DNA from: Dermatophagoides farinae
Lineage: Eukaryota > Arthropoda > Arachnida > Sarcoptiformes > Pyroglyphidae
Assembly: GCF_024713945.1 (NCBI RefSeq)
Contig: NC_134679.1
Location: 377,001-441,000, forward strand
Reading direction: 5' to 3'
DNA: 64,000 nt
Shown: in pieces, positions 37,700 through 50,300 of the stretch
How the letters are laid out: each line of letters opens with the position of its first letter
How positions within the stretch are numbered: the first letter of the stretch is position 1
The notes under the pieces: model-generated
What the model was told of the DNA's origin: nothing
The model's database searches: none
What the model saw: only the letters and a program-made list of their open reading frames with translations
Made by a program: the position numbers and the translations under genes

Positions 37700-37705
37700 A
37701 ATAAA
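37700..37705 (+). promoter_or_regulatory. MYRF poly(A) signal
   Basis: AATAAA 142 nt past the MYRF stop codon. Confidence 0.5.
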
Positions 37706-38147
37706 TAGAAAATTTAAATTTTCAAGTTTTTTTTTCTTCTATTCTTGGCCTGGTTATCCTTGATTGAAGAAGGAAGAAAACATCATCATCATTATCATTA
37801 TCGTCGTCGTTCAAGTTCGTTTATCAATGCGTCATTATTGGTCATTGTCAATGAGATTTAGTAAAAAAAAAAAAGTCAAACTACTCAACAAAAGTGGCCA
37901 TGTGTTTTCATCAATATAAACTCGGATAATTTTTAATCAAATCCAACAAAGTTTTTTTCTTCAAAAAAAAAATACAATCAATTTCAAGTGTTCTTCAAGA
38001 AAAAAAATGGACAACATTGAAATTTTTTGAAGAAAAAACAGTATGTTTTTGTTCGTGCAGTATTGCACCTTGCAACTATGTCATTGTCGAATCGTTGACA
38101 ATTGGTCGGTGTAATAGTGATGATTGTTGATGGCCAATGAATATTTT

Positions 38148-38158
38148 TATATATAAAT
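38148..38158 (+). promoter_or_regulatory. TATA box of the DM13-domain gene
   Basis: TATATATAAAT, about 64-74 nt before the ATG at 38222. The arrangement is close to that of secreted protein B. Confidence 0.55.
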
Positions 38159-38221
38159 CAATCATTCATTGTTGTCAAATCATCATTTGCTCAACATTTG
38201 GTTTTTATTGATTGATTGAAA

Positions 38222-38623
38222 ATGTTGTGGAAAATCTGTTTACCAATTTTACTCATTTGCCATTCTACTGCTATTGCACAGAAGCAGCAAGAAACATTTC
38301 TTGGTGATCTGCCCAATTATGATCACGGTGTTAGTGGTAAAGTTTACGCTCTAAATGATCATACATTGGTCGTACGAAATCTGAATTATGATGGACAAGC
38401 GCCTGATGCTTTTTTCTGGGTGGGAACCACACCGAAACCCGGTGTTACCGGTACACCGATTCCAGATGAAAATGGTTCACTAAAACCACTGAAAGGTTAT
38501 CGTAATGCAACTGTTATGCTACAAATGCCAGCTGGTAAAACACTACGTGATATAAAACATTTTGGTCTTTGGTGCCGCGCCTATCAGATTGATTTTGGTC
38601 ATGTTAAAATTGATTTTCATTAA
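38222..38623 (+). CDS. small secreted DM13-domain protein
   Basis: Single exon, 133 residues. The start is the ATG at 38222 (MLWKICLPILLICHSTAIAQ), a typical signal peptide with likely cleavage after AIA, so the product should be secreted. The rest is one complete DM13 domain: HGVSGKVYALNDHTLVV, the hallmark YDGQAPDAFFWVGT, then a run of prolines and glycines, PLKGYRNATVMLQMPAGKTL, DIKHFGLWCRAY and FGHVKIDF. DM13 domains occur in arthropod Skeletor-type proteins, usually with DOMON domains, and have been proposed to take part in redox or electron transfer through a near-invariant Cys (here in LWCRAY). A protein with only a DM13 domain is less usual. The cuticle or extracellular-matrix role is inferred from family members. 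It has its own TATA box and converges on FIGNL1 with 127 bp between stop codons. Confidence 0.85.
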   Translation: MLWKICLPILLICHSTAIAQKQQETFLGDLPNYDHGVSGKVYALNDHTLVVRNLNYDGQAPDAFFWVGTTPKPGVTGTPIPDENGSLKPLKGYRNATVMLQMPAGKTLRDIKHFGLWCRAYQIDFGHVKIDFH

Positions 38624-38750
38624 AATTTAATCATGAAATGATTACAAGTTTCATTTGAAAAATATGTTGAAAAATGACAATTAAAAAAATTGAAATTAAA
38701 AAACAAATTTTTTGAAAATTGAAAATTTTTTTTTCTCTCCATTATTCAAA

Positions 38751-40686
38751 TCAATTGGTTCCAAATTCTTGATTCCAGCTTTCATATTTGGCTAGATCAT
38801 CACGAGAAAAACTTGGCTTTCCACATTGTAATGCTTGATGAAAATCATCGAAACAAATTGCCCTTATATCTTCTTGGCTGATTTCCGTCAGACGATCAGT
38901 TATCTCTGAAATGGAATACATTGCTGCATCACGACATAAATTTTTCATATCTGATCCAGAAAACGATTCAGTACGCTCGGCAATTTGATCAATCTGTTTA
39001 TCGGTAAGTGAATGTTTTTCATTTTTCAAACTATTGATAATCATTTGTTTACGAGCACATATATCTGGCAATGGTATATATAATCGTACGGCAAAACGTC
39101 GTCGTGCAGCATCATCCAATTCATGTGGTCGATTTGTTGTACCAATAACAACGAGACCTTCGTTTGTTTGTTTCGATAAACCATCGAATTGTGATAGAAA
39201 TTCCGTTTTCATTCGTCTTGACGATTCTTGTTCCGTATCTGATCGTGATTTTAATAATGAATCAATTTCATCAATAAAAATAACTGATGGCTGAAGACAA
39301 CGTGCAACTTGAAACAAAGTTTTCATAGATTTTTCACCATCACCAACCCATTTAGATGTCAATAAAGCTGATGTAATGGAGAAAAATGTTGCCTTTATCT
39401 GCGATGCTATACATCGGCCAATCAGTGTTTTACCAGTGCCGGGTGGTCCAAACAATAGTATACCTTTTGGTGGGTCACGTAATCTAATGAATAAATCTGG
39501 TCGCATCAATGGAAAAATGATACATTTTCGAATGGCTGTTTTTACCGACTCTAAACCAGCTATAGTTGACCAATCAGTAACATCAAGATTGGCAATAATT
39601 GAACTTTGAATCAATTCAATCATACCTCGTTCAATTCCTTTCAATCGTTCATCATTGATCAATAATGTTGCATTCGTTACATTATTAGGTGATTTTTTCT
39701 TCATCATTGGATCTTTAAATGTGTTCAATTTTTCCTTGCGTACATTTTTGATAATTTCCTCTGCTTCGTCTTTCGCCAAATCATTATTGACAACTTTGTC
39801 AACCAAATGTTTTTCCAATCCGGTAATGAATGCAGATTTTTTTGTTGATTCTTCATTTGGTTGTTGTGATTGATTGTTATTATAAACACATTCATTATTA
39901 TCAATCGATTCTTCGGTTATAGGCATTATATGATCAGATTTATTCGATTCTTGGCTACAACTATATTCACTATATTGATCACTTTTATTCGATTCTTGTG
40001 AATCTGTTGAATTTCGAGTGAATAATGATCGAGCAAAATCATTGGTTTTTGAGGATTTTCTTCGAAATAATCCCGGTACTCGTGTTGGTGAATTCTTTAC
40101 CATAATCGGTTGTAGTTGTTGAATGAAATCTTGAGAAGCTGTAAAGGGATTTTAAAAATAAAATTTGTATTTTTTTAAATACTGAAAACTTACATTGAAT
40201 GTTTATAGAATTGACATTTTCCAAATTTGAATCATCATCATCATCATCATCTTGCTCTGGTATTACAATGGATTGACCATTTTCATCATCTTCTAACAAC
40301 GGTATCATTCTTTGTTCATTATATTGACGGAATTTATCGGAAATTTCTTTCATTTTATGAAAAATTCGAGAACGTATTTGGACACCATTGTCAAGTTTCT
40401 TTTTCATACGGCTTTGCCATTTATCGACAAAAAATTCATCATGTTGCGATTCATTTTGAACAATTTCAAATGCTGAATCAATAAATGTATTCACACCGTT
40501 TTTCTTATCGATTTCCAGCGAATATTCATGAAGTAAATCTTTCAAACGTTCATGATAAGAAGCATTCGGCAATGATTGTCTGAAAGCAACAAGTTGTAAA
40601 AATTGATTACGAATATTATTGCAATTTCTTTCTGAATTATTCAATTCACAGTCCAAAGCATAACGATATTCTAATTCAAAATCCAT
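38751..40686 (-). CDS. FIGNL1: fidgetin-like protein 1, AAA ATPase
   Basis: Two exons on the minus strand, 40686-40194 and 40138-38751, intron 55 nt, phase 1, giving 626 residues. FIGNL1 is a nuclear AAA ATPase that acts on RAD51 filaments in homologous recombination. The N-terminal half is poorly conserved, with an acidic DDDDDD run and a repeated SQESNKSD. It contains SAFITGLEKHLV (F268), at the place of the RAD51-binding FxxA motif. The AAA core follows: DWSTIAGLESVK, PPKGILLFGPPGTGKTLIG (Walker A 395-402), SKWVGDGEKSM pore loop, VIFIDEIDSLL (Walker B 450-457), TTNRPHELDDAARRRF with arginine fingers, then the fidgetin-type C-terminal helix ending KYESWNQEFG. These features separate it from spastin and katanin. 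The open frame extends four codons upstream of the start through a GTG; the ATG at 40686 is preferred. Confidence 0.94.
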
Positions 40687-41351
40687 TTTTCCATCCACAG
40701 AAATAGAAATTCAATTTTGTCAAATGTCAAAAATTCAAATGATTCGAACAATACACGCGCCTTTTCATCATCAAAAAAAATAAAGAGTAGAACCAAAACA
40801 ACTATCGCGATACAATCGATACCGATCATGATGATGATGATGATGAGCTCATTGTGATGATTTCCTTTTGTGTTTTGTGGTGTTGATTGGAAATGATTTT
40901 TTTTTTTTTTTTTTTTTGGTCAACATTCAAACAATGGTCGATGTAAAATTTGGATTTCAAATTTTGAAATGTCATATTTATTGAATTTATGAATTTCTTT
41001 TGTATTGGCTATCCATGATGATGATGATCAACATATAAACTTGAAACGAGCCAACAATTTCCCGCCATTTTGAATCAGTAAGTCATTGTCATTTCGAATC
41101 GAATAAAATAATTCAATTTACAAATACAATTTAATCCATTTATAGACAATCAATTGTGTGTTTGTGTATTTGATGGATTTGACTGACATTTTTGTTCTGT
41201 ATCTGACACTATTGTGTGTGTGAAAATATTTTTTCAACTCAATTGAGTCAAAATCCAAAATGTTCTGGCTGTTGTGGTGGTGGTGGTGGTGATACTTGAT
41301 ATTTTTTTTCGCAACAAGATTTTTATTCAATATTGAATAAACGATTCAACA
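40687..41351. promoter_or_regulatory. FIGNL1 promoter region
   Basis: About 660 bp upstream of FIGNL1. The FIGNL1-proximal part has the palindrome TATCGCGATA at 40803-40812 and ATCGAT at 40815-40820, then a GATGATG run and a long poly-T. The distal part may be the 5' region of a divergent gene (see 41352). Confidence 0.45.
40803..40812. promoter_or_regulatory. TATCGCGATA palindrome upstream of FIGNL1
   Basis: Perfect 10-nt palindrome, followed three bases later by ATCGAT. Its TATCGCGA core recurs in the GTF3C5/CPSF6 promoter. It lies about 117 nt upstream of the FIGNL1 ATG. Confidence 0.4.
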
Positions 41352-41483
41352 ATGGCCTCAACAACAATGATGATGATGATGATGATGAGTCTATCAAATC
41401 AACTAGACATTAATGTGTCGTGTTTGAAACCAAACCTAAAATATACCAGGATACCAGATGAATGGAATACCATATTATTTTGG
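41352..41483 (+). CDS. candidate first coding exon of an unidentified gene
   Basis: An ATG (AACAATGGCC, A at -3 and G at +4) opens a frame of 44 codons: MASTT, six Met from an ATG run, then SLSNQLDINVSCLKPNLKYT and RIPDEWNTILFW. It ends exactly at a strong donor, TTTTGG|GTAAGT. The last 96 nt are not repetitive, unlike the surroundings. If real, this is the partial first exon of a plus-strand gene divergent from FIGNL1, with its remaining exons further right, possibly outside the window. I do not recognise the peptide and found no partner exon. A minus-strand open frame also covers the stretch, and a 44-codon frame can arise by chance. Confidence 0.3.
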
Positions 41484-42061
41484 GTAAGTGCATACTCTGG
41501 GACATGATCCTGAAAAACATTTTCAATCTATTTTGACCGAAAACAACAACAACAACAATGATTTCCAAATGTTTTTTTTTTTTTTTTTGCTGGCCATGAC
41601 CATATGCCAATCGGTTAAATAGATGCAGGCAAAAAAATAGTCATAATATTTGAATCCCTCATAAAACTCGTATGTCTGTTTAACTTGCCCTAAAGACCAA
41701 ATTGTTCATCATCTGTCTGTTTGGTTTGTATCTGTGTTGTCTGGTTATTATTACTGATGACTTGAAACCAGCAACAACAACAACAAAAACCGTTACACGC
41801 GAATTGATCCATTTGATAAATAGCGAAAAAAGAAGGAAAGAAAGATTATCTTGGCACGATTTAAATAATAATAATAATAATCAGTCATTACATTACATTA
41901 CATAAAGCTCAGTTTTATTCACTTTTGAATTTATGCAAAATGATCAAAAGAAAAAAAAATGCAAACCCATGGTCCAAACATCGACAATTTCCTTGCTTGT
42001 TTAGATGTCTTTTTTTATTATGTGTGCGCTGTGCTGTAATTTGAAACTTTTTTCCTGTGAA

Positions 42062-42178
42062 ATGGCACGTGTTCTGGTTGTATTGTTGTTATTAGCATTT
42101 TGGGGCTATTCGGTTCGTTTGTGTTTGTGTGTGTGTGTTCTGAATTATCTTCATTTTTGCTTATCATCTGGATGGTAA
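42062..42178 (+). CDS. weak candidate short ORF with signal-peptide-like start
   Basis: An ATG with purine at -3 and G at +4 opens 38 codons beginning MARVLVVLLLLAFWGYS, a convincing signal-peptide pattern, followed by a Cys/Val/Leu stretch translated from a TG repeat, then TAA. It could be a small secreted peptide, the start of an exon, or chance. No homologue is known to me and no good donor follows the hydrophobic part. Confidence 0.12.
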   Translation: MARVLVVLLLLAFWGYSVRLCLCVCVLNYLHFCLSSGW

Positions 42179-44127
42179 ACGGCGCACTACCATTTGCGAT
42201 CCAGCATGAATATCTAAAATTTCAGCCAGTTTTTTTTTTGTTTGGTTTCCCATTGATCTGAACCACCACCACCGCCAGGTTCTCTTGACTATAGCTAGCA
42301 TAACTATGGATTCGGTTACGCGCGCGAGACTTAATCACGTATTCAAAGCTTTTTTTCGATTGGTACCAAAAAAACCAATGGATAATTTTTTTTTTTTTTT
42401 GCTTGCCTAGACAATTTGTCCTTTTTGAACAACAACAACCTCTGAACACACAGAAAAGGGCGTATGTATATGGTAATGATGATGATGATGATGATGTACC
42501 CTATGTGTGTTTGTATTTGTCGAGAAAAAAAAGGTTTCACCCATTCTACCATGACTATCACTTAATGATGATCATCATTATTATCATCATTCATTTTCCA
42601 TCAATATATCTCTTAAATACATTTTACATTTGTTGCCATTAATTTTTGTTTGCGTGTTTGTCTGTTGTTGTTAGTGTTGTGCAAAAAAAAATTTCTATTT
42701 TCATTGAAAACTTATGAATGAATGAAAATAGAAATGTCCAGGTGTGTGTCTATGTTTGTGAATTCACATTTATCATTGGTAAATTATTTTCAAATGATAA
42801 AAATAATTATGGCCAGAATAACTATAAACAGGAACAAAGTTTCAGCTCTTGTGATTGGAAAACAATCACATCCACTCAATTCATGAGAAAAAAACGAAAT
42901 CAATCCATATTAATCCAGAGATAGAGAGATCATTAGCTTGAAAAAAAACTTGAATTTAACTTTTGTTTGCTATAACAAAGACAAACTGCTGGACAATCCG
43001 ATTCCAGTGAACCGAAAAGTAGATTCCGAATCAATTCTGTCATTTCAAAAAAAAAATCAAATACAAAATCCATTGTTGTTAATTATTATTATTATCATTA
43101 ACCAACACAAATATCATATATTCTCCATTGAATCTTGTCTTGAATGTTGTGAGATTTTGATCCTCTTTTTTTCGTTTTATGAAAAAAAAAATTTCATGAT
43201 ATTTTTCAGTGAAACTTTTCGAAATCAACTTGGGATCATCAATATGATTGAAATCCTTAGAGTCTAATTATCAATGCATTTGTTTTATTTTATTTTTTTA
43301 AAAAAATTCTCTTTTTGTTTGTTTAATCATTTCAAATGTATCCTATATGTCACATCATTTTGTGTTTGCTTAATTACTAGAATTAATATTGCCTAATGAA
43401 GGCTGTCATGTTGTCTTTTTTTTCTATGTCATTACAACACAATTGGTGGACACAAAGTGACCAATGGAAAAATAAAGGGTTAATTTGATGATGATGATGA
43501 AAAATGAATTTCATTTTAGAATTACTATGTGTCCAAAAACAAAAATGACAAATTCATAATGTTTTTTGATAATCATCATCATCATCATTATAATTAATAT
43601 GAGCCAGTGTGTGTGTGTGTATGTATGTGTATGTTTTATAATAACTTAATATTTTTTGTTTCAATGGATGATAATTTTTCACTTTTTCTTTCGTTTTGAC
43701 TTTTGACTTCTATTAATTCTCTGTGTGTATGTGTGTGTAATTTATCTTCAAAAGATGTCATTTTTTGTCTGATGATTAATTAATTGTTGTTGCTGTTATT
43801 CTTTCTTGTCCAATTTTTTTCTGAAAAAACAAAAAAAAACTTGTTATGATAATCCATACAATCATTATTAGTACTGGGATGAATTGAATTAGGAAAAAAT
43901 ATTGACCACAATTACCTAAATAGTGTATAAAAAAAACCATAGAGACACTGGTCCCTTTTGGTTTTCTTATTTGACCAATTACGATCATCTACGTTACATA
44001 CACGATTCTGTTGTAAAATTCTTGAAATCCATTTATATTACCTCACAACTGATCAAAAATGATAAATCAACCTAGTGTTTTTTTTTCCACAATGACAAAA
44101 GTCAATTTCTCGTTTCTAGAACCAGGT

Positions 44128-44148
44128 CATATCATATCATATCATATC
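44128..44148. repeat. (CATAT)n short tandem repeat
   Basis: About four copies of a 5-nt unit, seen directly. Confidence 0.85.
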
Positions 44149-44804
44149 TGATTATTAATAATCATAAAAAATTCTATATCCAACTTTATAGTTAGATGAT
44201 GGTCATTTTTTACAAGATTATAAAATTTTTCTTTCGTCCATTTATTACTCGTTGTTGTTCAGTGATCATCATCAATTTATAGATGGCAAAAAAATGAAAA
44301 TAAACTGGGACATGGCTGTTGTGGTTTTTTTTTTGTATTTTTTACTATGTTGATACACTGGTCCCCAACATTGTTGTTGATGATGATGAGACAATGATAA
44401 GAAGAAAATTTAATTATGTTTATCGCCATTCACAGTGTGTATGTATGTTGCACTATCATCATATTTTATGATGAAAGAAATCCTTAAAGTTTATCACAAA
44501 TGATGATGATGATGGTGATGTCCAGTAATTTTTTTTTTTGTTTCAAACGATGATCCCGAATTTGGGAAAATTTATGATTATCATTCATATAATATTGTCA
44601 CAATTTGGGAAAGAAAGAAAAAAAAACTTTTCTTCGTTTGGTTCTTTTCTCACTCTATGTTGATAATAAAAAAAAGTGTCATATGGTCTCAGAGAGAAAA
44701 AAAAGATAAAAATGTCGTGAAAAAACATCGTAAAATGGCAATATTCTCTGTTTGTTTTTCTTATACTTTTTTGGTATTAGGGATATGGGTGTTGATGTCA
44801 TTTC

Positions 44805-44805
<1 letters not shown>

Positions 44806-44835
<30 letters not shown>
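44806..44835. repeat. (TG)15 microsatellite
   Basis: Uninterrupted TG run of 30 nt, the longest dinucleotide TG run I saw in the window. Confidence 0.93.
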
Positions 44836-44838
<3 letters not shown>

Positions 44839-47334
44839 TCAGTGTGTCATAAATTGTTTAATTGTTTCATTTTTGTGACTTTTTTTGGAGTTGATAATTG
44901 AATTCATTCGCATTTCAATAATGTTTGACACTCAAACGAATGACATTTTATGTTTATAGAAATAGAACCATTATTCATGAATAATTGCAAACAAAAAAAA
45001 AATAATAAAAATTACGGAAACGGAAAGGCGATTCCTTTTTTTCTCTGTTTTATCAAATTTAAAATGATTGAAGAAAATTGTCATTTTCGAAACGATTATA
45101 ATTGCCACCACTATCAACAACACGGATAATCTGTGTGTGTGTGTGTGTTTGTGAAGATGTCCATCATCTATGAATGACAACAATTATTGGGTAGCCATTA
45201 GGATGATGATGATGATTATGATGAGATAATTGCGATGACAATTTCGATATACCTGGTCACTTTTCTTCACTTTACTATAGTCAAAAAATCATTGACCTTG
45301 GGCCATTATTATATCATATCAAAAAAAAAAACATGTACGGTATATGCAAAACAAAACAAAAAGTTGACTTTTTTGTCTGATCTTTTTTTTTCGCTGACAG
45401 AAATTATCTTGTCTTGAATTTTTTGTTTCTTCGTTATTTCAAGTTGACGAATTTGAAGTTGTTAAAATTGATTGATGATAATTTGTCAGTTTTTTGAACC
45501 ATCGTATTATAAAAATTGTTGTACTGAAATGACAAAATCGAAATCAATTAATAGAAATCCAAATGAAAAAATGATGTGTGTGTGTCAATTTGTATAAATA
45601 ATAATAACGTGAATGTTTGAATGTTTTCGCTATATAATTATAGATTATATATGGGCAAATAATAATGAAAAACACGTGCCAACACACCCGAGTTTATATG
45701 TGTGAATAAAATAATCATCATTTTCATTATTATTATCAACACCCTATTATAATAATAGTCTGTGTTGGTCGGTAGTAGAGTGTAGTAGCAACAAATTGAT
45801 TTTTGTGTTTTCTTTTTTATTATTCATTTCATCGTTTTTAGCATTCAGAATGTCATTGGTTGACTGACGATGATGATTATGATGATAAACTTTACATTAT
45901 TCAATGTTTTATCTGATCAAATGATCCGGTTGACTTGAATTGACTTTTACTACACTATATATATAGTGAAAAAATTATCAACTTTTAGATATATTGTTTT
46001 TTCATTTCTGTCATTGTCATTGGCCGGAAGTTTAGTTTTTCGTATTTTACTTGCCAGAAAAAAATTGATTTTTCTTTAGTTTTTTGTTTTGTTTGATTTG
46101 GATTTTTTTTCACTTCCAGCATTCGATTCTTTGTTGATTTTGGTTTCCTGTTTCTTTTATGAATGTGGCACGTGTCATTACTGCTGCCGCTAGGAAAATA
46201 ACCAGCAGAATGAATGCAATTCTGCAAAAAAAAACATGATTTTCCATTTGTTTCAAGGTGAATTTGGGGTTAAAATTGATGATAAAATAGGAATAATTTA
46301 TGAAGAAAAATTTTTCTGGCTTCTGTTTTCTTTTCTTTTTTTATTTTATTTCGGTCGGCTGATTGTGTAACTGTACCCTATCCTAAACCTGAACTTGGTT
46401 GTTTTATTCATTCACATTCATAAAATCAACCAACGCCCAATCACACACACACGGTAGTAACGAGAATAAAAAAAATGTGTGAAACAACATTGAAAAATGC
46501 AAAACAAAAAGAAAATTCCAACGAAAATAAAAAAAAACTTTCGATTCAATTTCATTCGGTCAATCGGTCAGAATGGTCAGTTAAAATGGTCGAAAATTGT
46601 TAATTGGCCATCATATACATTGTATGTATGTTTGAGCCATTGTGATGTATAATGATATTGCCCTGTGTGTTTGTGTGTATGTTATTTTCTTCTTTTGATC
46701 CATTTATCAATCGACAAATATAAAACCAATGAATGTATGATAGTATAATGGTTTGCGAAGGGTTCCAAAATAAACCAGAAAACAACAACAACAACAACAA
46801 CGACAATCCATGTGTGTATTTTGTCTTATCGTGTTTTTTTTCTGGTTTTGTTGTTGTTGTTGTTTTCTGGTTCGTGTGGATTGTATATGCCACCAATACG
46901 CACAAACACCGCAGATTGATGATGATTTTGATGATGATAATAATAATATACAATGATATTTAGTTTTCATTCACAAAGTGGTTGGGGGAAGAGAATGGCA
47001 GAAGAAGAAAGGAACAAGAAAAAAAGAAAAACGAATTTTCCTGGCAAAAATGGAACATGGACTGAACACTTATCAATAGATTAATTGCTAGCCATTCATC
47101 TAAATACTACTCGTATTTTATCTTATATACTCTCTTGGCTTGTGTTCTGTTTTTTTTCTCTTTTTTTTTAAAAAAAAAACTATAATACACGATTGGATCG
47201 TCGTAATCGATTGATTGGTTTTGTTTCATTTTGTATGTCCACTACTATTGTCCATTTGTTTCACATACATGAAACACTTGCATAAATTCATTTATATTCC
47301 AAATGAAAATAATGGCCAGATAACATCCATTCGT

Positions 47335-47361
47335 TTTGTTTTGTTTTGTTTTGTTTTGTTT
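47335..47361. repeat. (TTTTG)n short tandem repeat
   Basis: About five copies of TTTTG in a row. Confidence 0.85.
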
Positions 47362-50300
47362 TCCAGTTATATTTGTTTAGGCAAAGTTTCAATGAATTGA
47401 TTGATGATGATTCTTGATGGTTTTGGTGGTGGTAGACTTTTGTATTTTTTTTTTTTTTTTATATTTATGATTGTTGTTGTCATTGTCATTGACCCTTGAT
47501 GATGATGACGATGACGATGATGGTAAAACGATGGTGGTTTAAACTAATTTTCATTTATCTACTCGGGATCATATTCATTTCATTTATTATCTGCTATACT
47601 TTTTTGAGCTGTTTTTTCCTCATATTTTTTTTCGTTGCTTCATTTTAGACATGGAAGTAAATTGGCTAAAATAAAAAGAAAAAGAAAAAGAAAATATGAT
47701 TGCCCGATGGCTACTTTTTTTGTGTGTATGTTTGTGATTTCTATAGAAAAGAAGAAGATGAAAAAATGAATTGTTCCTGATGATGATGAATACAAATTGA
47801 TCTTTTGCGATTGTAAAGTAAAAAAAAAAACATTTCGGTTTTTTTTTGTTGCATCTTCATTATTTCTTTTTCTACTTGATTTGTTTGTCTTGATTTTGAA
47901 TTTGATTTGTGTGTTTGTGTCTAAAAGGCCAGTGATGATTCTGATGATGATCCTGACTTATAGATAAATAGTTCATTTTTTTCTGTTGTCTGTCTAATGA
48001 ACCAGGTAAATCTCTTTTCTGTTGCTGTTGTTGTTGAATGACTTTGATTTTTAGCAAAAAAAAAACACACATGCAAATCCACTCTGAAATTCGTCTGAAA
48101 TTATTCATTTTTGTTTCTGATATGTGTGCAATTTTATTTTACATTTTTCAAACTGACAAAATTTTTTTTTCTTTTTTAGAATATTCATTTGACCTGAATT
48201 TTCAATCAAAAAAGCTTAACCTTTTTTTTGAATTTTTGTTGTCGTCGTCAAAATGTTTGCCATGTTTGCCTTTGTCATTGTCACTGGTTGTTGCTTTGTG
48301 TGTCTGTGTGCAACAAAGAGAGAGAGCGAGTTTTGATATTAATAATTTCGATAATTACCTGGGATTTAATCAAGTTAATTGTGTCTGTGTGTAGATTGTG
48401 AAATGAACATTGGCGTGTGTGTGTGTGTATACGATGGATACCTTTTTTGTTTTCTCGTTCATTCGCTCGGGCAAACTAAAAAAAACAGATTCAGCGTTGA
48501 AATCCGTAATTTATAATGTTGGAAAAACAAAATAAAAAATGATATAACAAGGTGATAAATGGACCTTGATGGAGAAATTTTATTCTGTCTGTTTGTTTCT
48601 TTCTATCCATTTATTTTTTTCTGATAATTTCGTTGTTGTTGATACAAAAAAAGAAAAAAAATTCCCATTCATCATCATAATATGGTTAGATTCGTTTTGT
48701 CAATTTGTCGTTTTTTTCAAACAAACGACAAATTGATGCTCGAACAAAACAACAAGATGATTGAAAATCAATCGATTGATTTCATTCGGCCAATTGAAAC
48801 GTGTAAATTAGCAAAATTATTCATTACGATTTTGAATATCGTGATTTTTCCGGTTTTTTTTCCATCCAAGTTGATGATGATGATGATGTGAATGAGTTCC
48901 ATTGCCAATTTACGACAGAATCGACAACAGAATTTTTAGTTGAATTATGCTAACTAGATGACGATGATGAAAAGCGGCCGAATTCTTTTTTCGTTTTCGT
49001 TCGCTTCATCAAAAGAAAATTACGAAACATAATGGCAAAATCATCAATGATTGAATCAAATTAGTGACGAAAAAAAGACCTCAGTGAATCAATCAATTCT
49101 ATGAATGGTGTGTGTGTGTGTGTGGCTGAAATCTTTTTTCGGTTTTTTAAATTTTATTTTTTTTATTTTTCGCTGAAATTTGAATCCAATTTCTTGGCTG
49201 TTTTTCATTTTCCTATCAATTCACTCCACTTCACTTGTGATATGATTGATGTTTTTCGTTTCGTAGTGTCGGCAGTATGTCGAAAGTTAAAAAAAATTCA
49301 CTTGGCTTTTTTTGTGGTGGTTCAATGCAATTTAAATCCTTTTTTTCCAGAGCGAGAGAGAGAAAAAAAAATTGGCTAATTTTTTTTCTTAAAATTAACC
49401 CACATGAATAAATGAATGGATGTGTGTGTGATGGATACCCAGTGGGGAATCCAATTCAAATTCATATTCAAAACTCTCAAATCTCATCATCATTTTTTTT
49501 CAGAAATTCAAAAAATTTCCTCTGATTTTTCAATTATGATTCGATTTACCCAAAAAAAAACGAGAGAAATTCATTATAATAATCGTTATTGTTTTTTTTT
49601 TTGTTTTGTTTTTCTTTCAAATGAATCATGTGTCGCAATCTATTTCATTTTGAATTCTCCAAATTGAAATTTTTTTTTTTTAATTACAACAATTCAATTT
49701 TCCTCTCTCTCTCTTGGTGTTTTGACTAATTAATTTCGTTTTTTTTCTCTCTTGAAAAATTCATCAAAAATAAATTTTTTTTTTGCGTTTTTCGTGTAAT
49801 GAATTTGAAATTCAATTAAATTTATGCCAAAAATAATGATAATCTGGAGAATGGTTTTGTTTATTTTTTGTTTTCTTGTTAACTCTTTCATTATTCGTGA
49901 ATTTACCAACATTTGCTGTTGACCATTTACCATTGTATTTTGGTATACGTTTAATGTGAATATCTCGCATTGAAAGTCTGTATTCGACAAGTGAATATTT
50001 TTTATTTTTTTTTTTTTTTTATTTTTTGGTTTACATTTTGTTGGTGTTCGATAATGAATAGATTCAGTTCACACACAAACACATGCACAGTTTTTGTTGT
50101 CCATTCGATCCAGAATTTTTTGTCCGCCTTTTTCGATTTTTTTTTTTTTGTTTTTCATTTCGTTTTGTTTTTGGCAATTTCTTGACTTGAAACAAATTAC
50201 GTATGGTGGTGGTAGGCAATTTTTCACAAAAAGTTGACTTTTACCGATTTTTTTTTGAGTAAAAAAAAGGGTACGACCAGCCTGTTTTTGTGATTGTCCC

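Larger units (their letters stand above)
37559..38221. other. MYRF 3' region and DM13 gene promoter
   Basis: About 660 bp. The left part is the MYRF 3' untranslated region; AATAAA at 37700-37705 is a good end signal. The right part contains the TATA box of the DM13 gene. Between them are poly-A tracts and CAT repeats; no gene seen. Confidence 0.6.

Noticed and set aside
45985-46227. Minus-strand poly-T plus GCAG acceptor followed by a hydrophobic frame (IAFILLVIFLAAAVMTRA)
   Set aside because: Looks like an exon start, but it stops after 37 codons with no convincing donor and no partner exon.
46600-46970. Overlapping ORFs on both strands (76-117 codons)
   Set aside because: They translate AAC, TTG and ATG/CAT repeats in several frames.
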